Positions 5,221 to 6,396 of a DNA stretch of 6,396 nt are shown one piece after another; positions within the stretch are counted from its first letter, which is position 1, and every line of letters begins with the position of its first letter. The notes below the pieces were generated by a model that did not search any database, was not told where the DNA came from, and was given only the letters and a program-made list of their open reading frames with translations. Both the position numbers and the translations under genes were made by a program. The stretch spans positions 1 through 6,396 of the forward strand of contig USKU01000069.1 in assembly GCA_900555335.1 (NCBI GenBank), read 5' to 3'. This stretch comes from an uncultured Atopobium sp. (GTDB taxonomy: Bacteria > Actinomycetota > Coriobacteriia > Coriobacteriales > Atopobiaceae).

Positions 5221-6240
5221 TTATGACTCCTTGTCAAGCGCGAGAAGATCAATGAGCATAGAAGCTACCTTTGTGAACACATCATCAATGGTACCTTCTG
5301 CGGTAAAGCCTGCAGCAGCTGTATGTCCACCACCACCCATTTGACGAGCTACGCCAGAAATATCAAGCTCTGATTTTGAACGCAGGTTACCGCGAACTTT
5401 GCCGCCATCAACCTCTTTAAGGAAGAGGGCAATCTCTGTTCCCTCAACACAACGCACAACATCTACCAGGCCATCCATCTCTGCTAGAGGAACGCCTGAT
5501 GCAGAAAGATCTGCGGTAGTAACGTAGCTGTAGGCAACGCGACCCTCACCAAAGGTGAGAATACGACCCATAACCTTTGCGGCAAGATGAAGATAGGCCA
5601 AGCGATCACTCTGATAGACATGAAGCGCAATCTGAGATGGAGAAGCACCTGCTTCCACCAGCAAACTTGCTACCTCAAAAGCCTCGCCATCAGCGTTTTG
5701 GTACTGGAAACGACCAGTATCAGTTACCAGCGCACACATAAGACATTGTGCCTCAGATGGAATAAGTTCTGCACCCAAATGACAGGCAAACTCGGTGATA
5801 ATGACACCGGTTGCTGCTGCATCAGGACGCACAAGACCTGCATTCCAATACACGTTGTTGTATGGGTGATGGTCAAGCACTGCTACCGTCTTAGAACGGC
5901 TCATCAGCGCTTCTGCATCAGCCAAACGACCTGCAGTAGAAAGATCTACGCAGATAAAAAGATCTGGAGTTCCCTCGTACTTATTTGCAGGGACAAAGCT
6001 CTCAGTACCAGCAAGAAACTTGTAAATACGTGGTACTTCCCCATCAGCATCTGCCAAAAGATTAGTGACAGTTTTGCTGGGCCATCTTCTCTGAATAATG
6101 GAAGAAAGTGCTAATCCAGAGCCAATCGCATCTCCATCAGGAGAAGTATGTGCGCAAACAACGATTGACGAGGCCTGCTCAATCAGAGCTATAACCTCGT
6201 CAAACTCTGGACGACTGACTTTTGTATTCAGTGACGTCAC
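5221..6240 (-). CDS. nrnA: DHH/DHHA1 phosphoesterase, NrnA-like
   Basis: Predicted cytosolic Mn-dependent phosphoesterase that degrades short oligoribonucleotides and 3'-phosphoadenosine 5'-phosphate. Some actinobacterial relatives next to rbfA also hydrolyse cyclic dinucleotides or their linear products. The product is 339 residues. The DHH domain shows AHTSPDGDAIGSGLAL (30-45; H31, D35, D37), CVDLSTAGRL (97-106; D99), LDHHPYNN (122-129; D123-H124-H125) and LVTDTGRFQY (171-180; D174), the expected metal ligands. The DHHA1 domain has RGNLRSKSELDISGVA (283-298) and MGGGGHTAAAGF (301-312), the substrate-binding loop. The start is GTG at 6240-6238, with GAGGAGG 9 nt upstream in the end of rbfA. 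The substrate preference cannot be fixed from sequence alone. It sits between rbfA and truB, a recurrent arrangement. Confidence 0.93.
   Translation of the reverse strand: MTSLNTKVSRPEFDEVIALIEQASSIVVCAHTSPDGDAIGSGLALSSIIQRRWPSKTVTNLLADADGEVPRIYKFLAGTESFVPANKYEGTPDLFICVDLSTAGRLADAEALMSRSKTVAVLDHHPYNNVYWNAGLVRPDAAATGVIITEFACHLGAELIPSEAQCLMCALVTDTGRFQYQNADGEAFEVASLLVEAGASPSQIALHVYQSDRLAYLHLAAKVMGRILTFGEGRVAYSYVTTADLSASGVPLAEMDGLVDVVRCVEGTEIALFLKEVDGGKVRGNLRSKSELDISGVARQMGGGGHTAAAGFTAEGTIDDVFTKVASMLIDLLALDKES
5227..5232 (-). promoter_or_regulatory. Shine-Dalgarno of truB inside nrnA
   Basis: Minus-strand AAGGAG (5232-5227) is formed by the last Lys-Glu codons of nrnA and lies 6 nt before the truB GTG. 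The nrnA TAA (5223-5221) and truB GTG (5220-5218) touch with no gap, which favours coupled translation and supports the GTG start. Confidence 0.85.
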
Positions 6241-6241
6241 T
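6230..6241. repeat. 12-bp perfect palindrome over the nrnA start codon
   Basis: AGTGACGTCACT is its own reverse complement and includes the nrnA GTG (6240-6238). Its TGACGTCA core is shared with the palindrome at 1043-1056. In mRNA it could form only a 4-bp stem, so a strong structural role is unlikely. Confidence 0.6.
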
Positions 6242-6244
6242 TAC

Positions 6245-6396
6245 TTACGCCTCCTCGTCAGAATTCTCTTCATCAGAAGCTAGAGGATATCCAAACTCGT
6301 CTTTCTCGACACCAAGAGTTGGTGGAACTACCTCAAGCGCCTGAGCAATACGCTCAGCCTCATCGGTAGTGGTATCAATCTTAAAATCAAGCTCAG
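6245..6396 (-). CDS. rbfA: Probable ribosome-binding factor A RbfA, C-terminal end only
   Basis: Only the last 49 codons are in the window, ending at TAA (6247-6245). The visible part reads ELDFKIDTTTDEAERIAQAL, then a Pro-containing stretch and the acidic tail ASDEENSDEEA. The first segment resembles the end of RbfA (pattern P-E-L-x-F-x-x-D with a closing helix containing R-I), a KH-fold factor that helps mature the 30S subunit. The position just before nrnA-truB-ribF is where rbfA is usual, which carries much of the call. About 25 residues extend beyond the expected helix, ending in Asp/Glu. The fragment is too short for certainty. Confidence 0.62.
   Translation of the reverse strand, partial: ELDFKIDTTTDEAERIAQALEVVPPTLGVEKDEFGYPLASDEENSDEEA
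6250..6256 (-). promoter_or_regulatory. Shine-Dalgarno of nrnA within the rbfA tail
   Basis: Minus-strand GAGGAGG (6256-6250) comes from the Glu-Glu-Ala codons that end the upstream gene. It is 9 nt before the nrnA GTG and is the reason for choosing that start. The gap after the upstream TAA is only 4 nt. Confidence 0.8.

Noticed and set aside
5587..6114. 175-codon plus-strand open frame opposite nrnA
   Set aside because: It is antisense to a well-supported DHH protein with all motifs in place, has no recognisable domain or good Shine-Dalgarno, and its composition fits a shadow frame.
1..6396. Mobile element, CRISPR, tRNA or defence island
   Set aside because: No transposase, integrase, regularly spaced repeats, cloverleaf or terminal repeats were seen; every gene is a core housekeeping type in one orientation.

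Overview
All genes in this 6.4 kb window lie on the minus strand, so transcription runs from high to low coordinates. In that order they are: the 3' end of a probable rbfA, then nrnA (DHH/DHHA1 phosphoesterase), truB, ribF, dnaG and the first 395 codons of rpoD (primary sigma factor). No mobile element, tRNA, rRNA or CRISPR array was seen, and the coding density is that of a core chromosomal region.

The protein families and the order rbfA-nrnA-truB-ribF point to a bacterium. The intermediate base composition (mid-40s % GC by eye, not counted) and the direct junction of ribF with dnaG-rpoD would suit a low-GC actinobacterial lineage such as Coriobacteriia (Atopobium/Lancefieldella-like). This placement is inference, because no search could be run.

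From rbfA to dnaG the genes are packed tightly. The gap is 4 nt at rbfA/nrnA, 0 nt at nrnA/truB (TAA directly followed by GTG) and 9 nt at truB/ribF, where the ribF Shine-Dalgarno overlaps the truB stop. At ribF/dnaG there is an 11-nt overlap with a strong Shine-Dalgarno inside ribF. This looks like one translationally coupled transcript. Four of the five visible starts are not ATG (GTG, GTG, TTG, ATG, GTG in order).

The only real intergenic space is the 120 nt between dnaG and rpoD. It holds a 41-bp near-perfect AT-rich palindrome (1247-1287), a possible promoter whose -35 touches the palindrome edge, and a clear Shine-Dalgarno for a GTG-started rpoD. It is the likely site for separate control or processing of the sigma factor mRNA.

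Functionally the cluster joins ribosome maturation (RbfA), tRNA U55 pseudouridylation (TruB), nano-RNA/pAp or cyclic-dinucleotide turnover (NrnA), FMN/FAD synthesis (RibF), replication priming (DnaG) and housekeeping transcription initiation (RpoD). In well-known bacteria these are split between the infB-rbfA-truB-ribF operon and the rpsU-dnaG-rpoD operon. No wholly new system is evident. The points most worth a second look are the dnaG-rpoD palindrome, an altered zinc-ligand spacing in DnaG, the repetitive Tyr/Asp-rich DnaG linker with embedded palindromes, and the operon junction itself.
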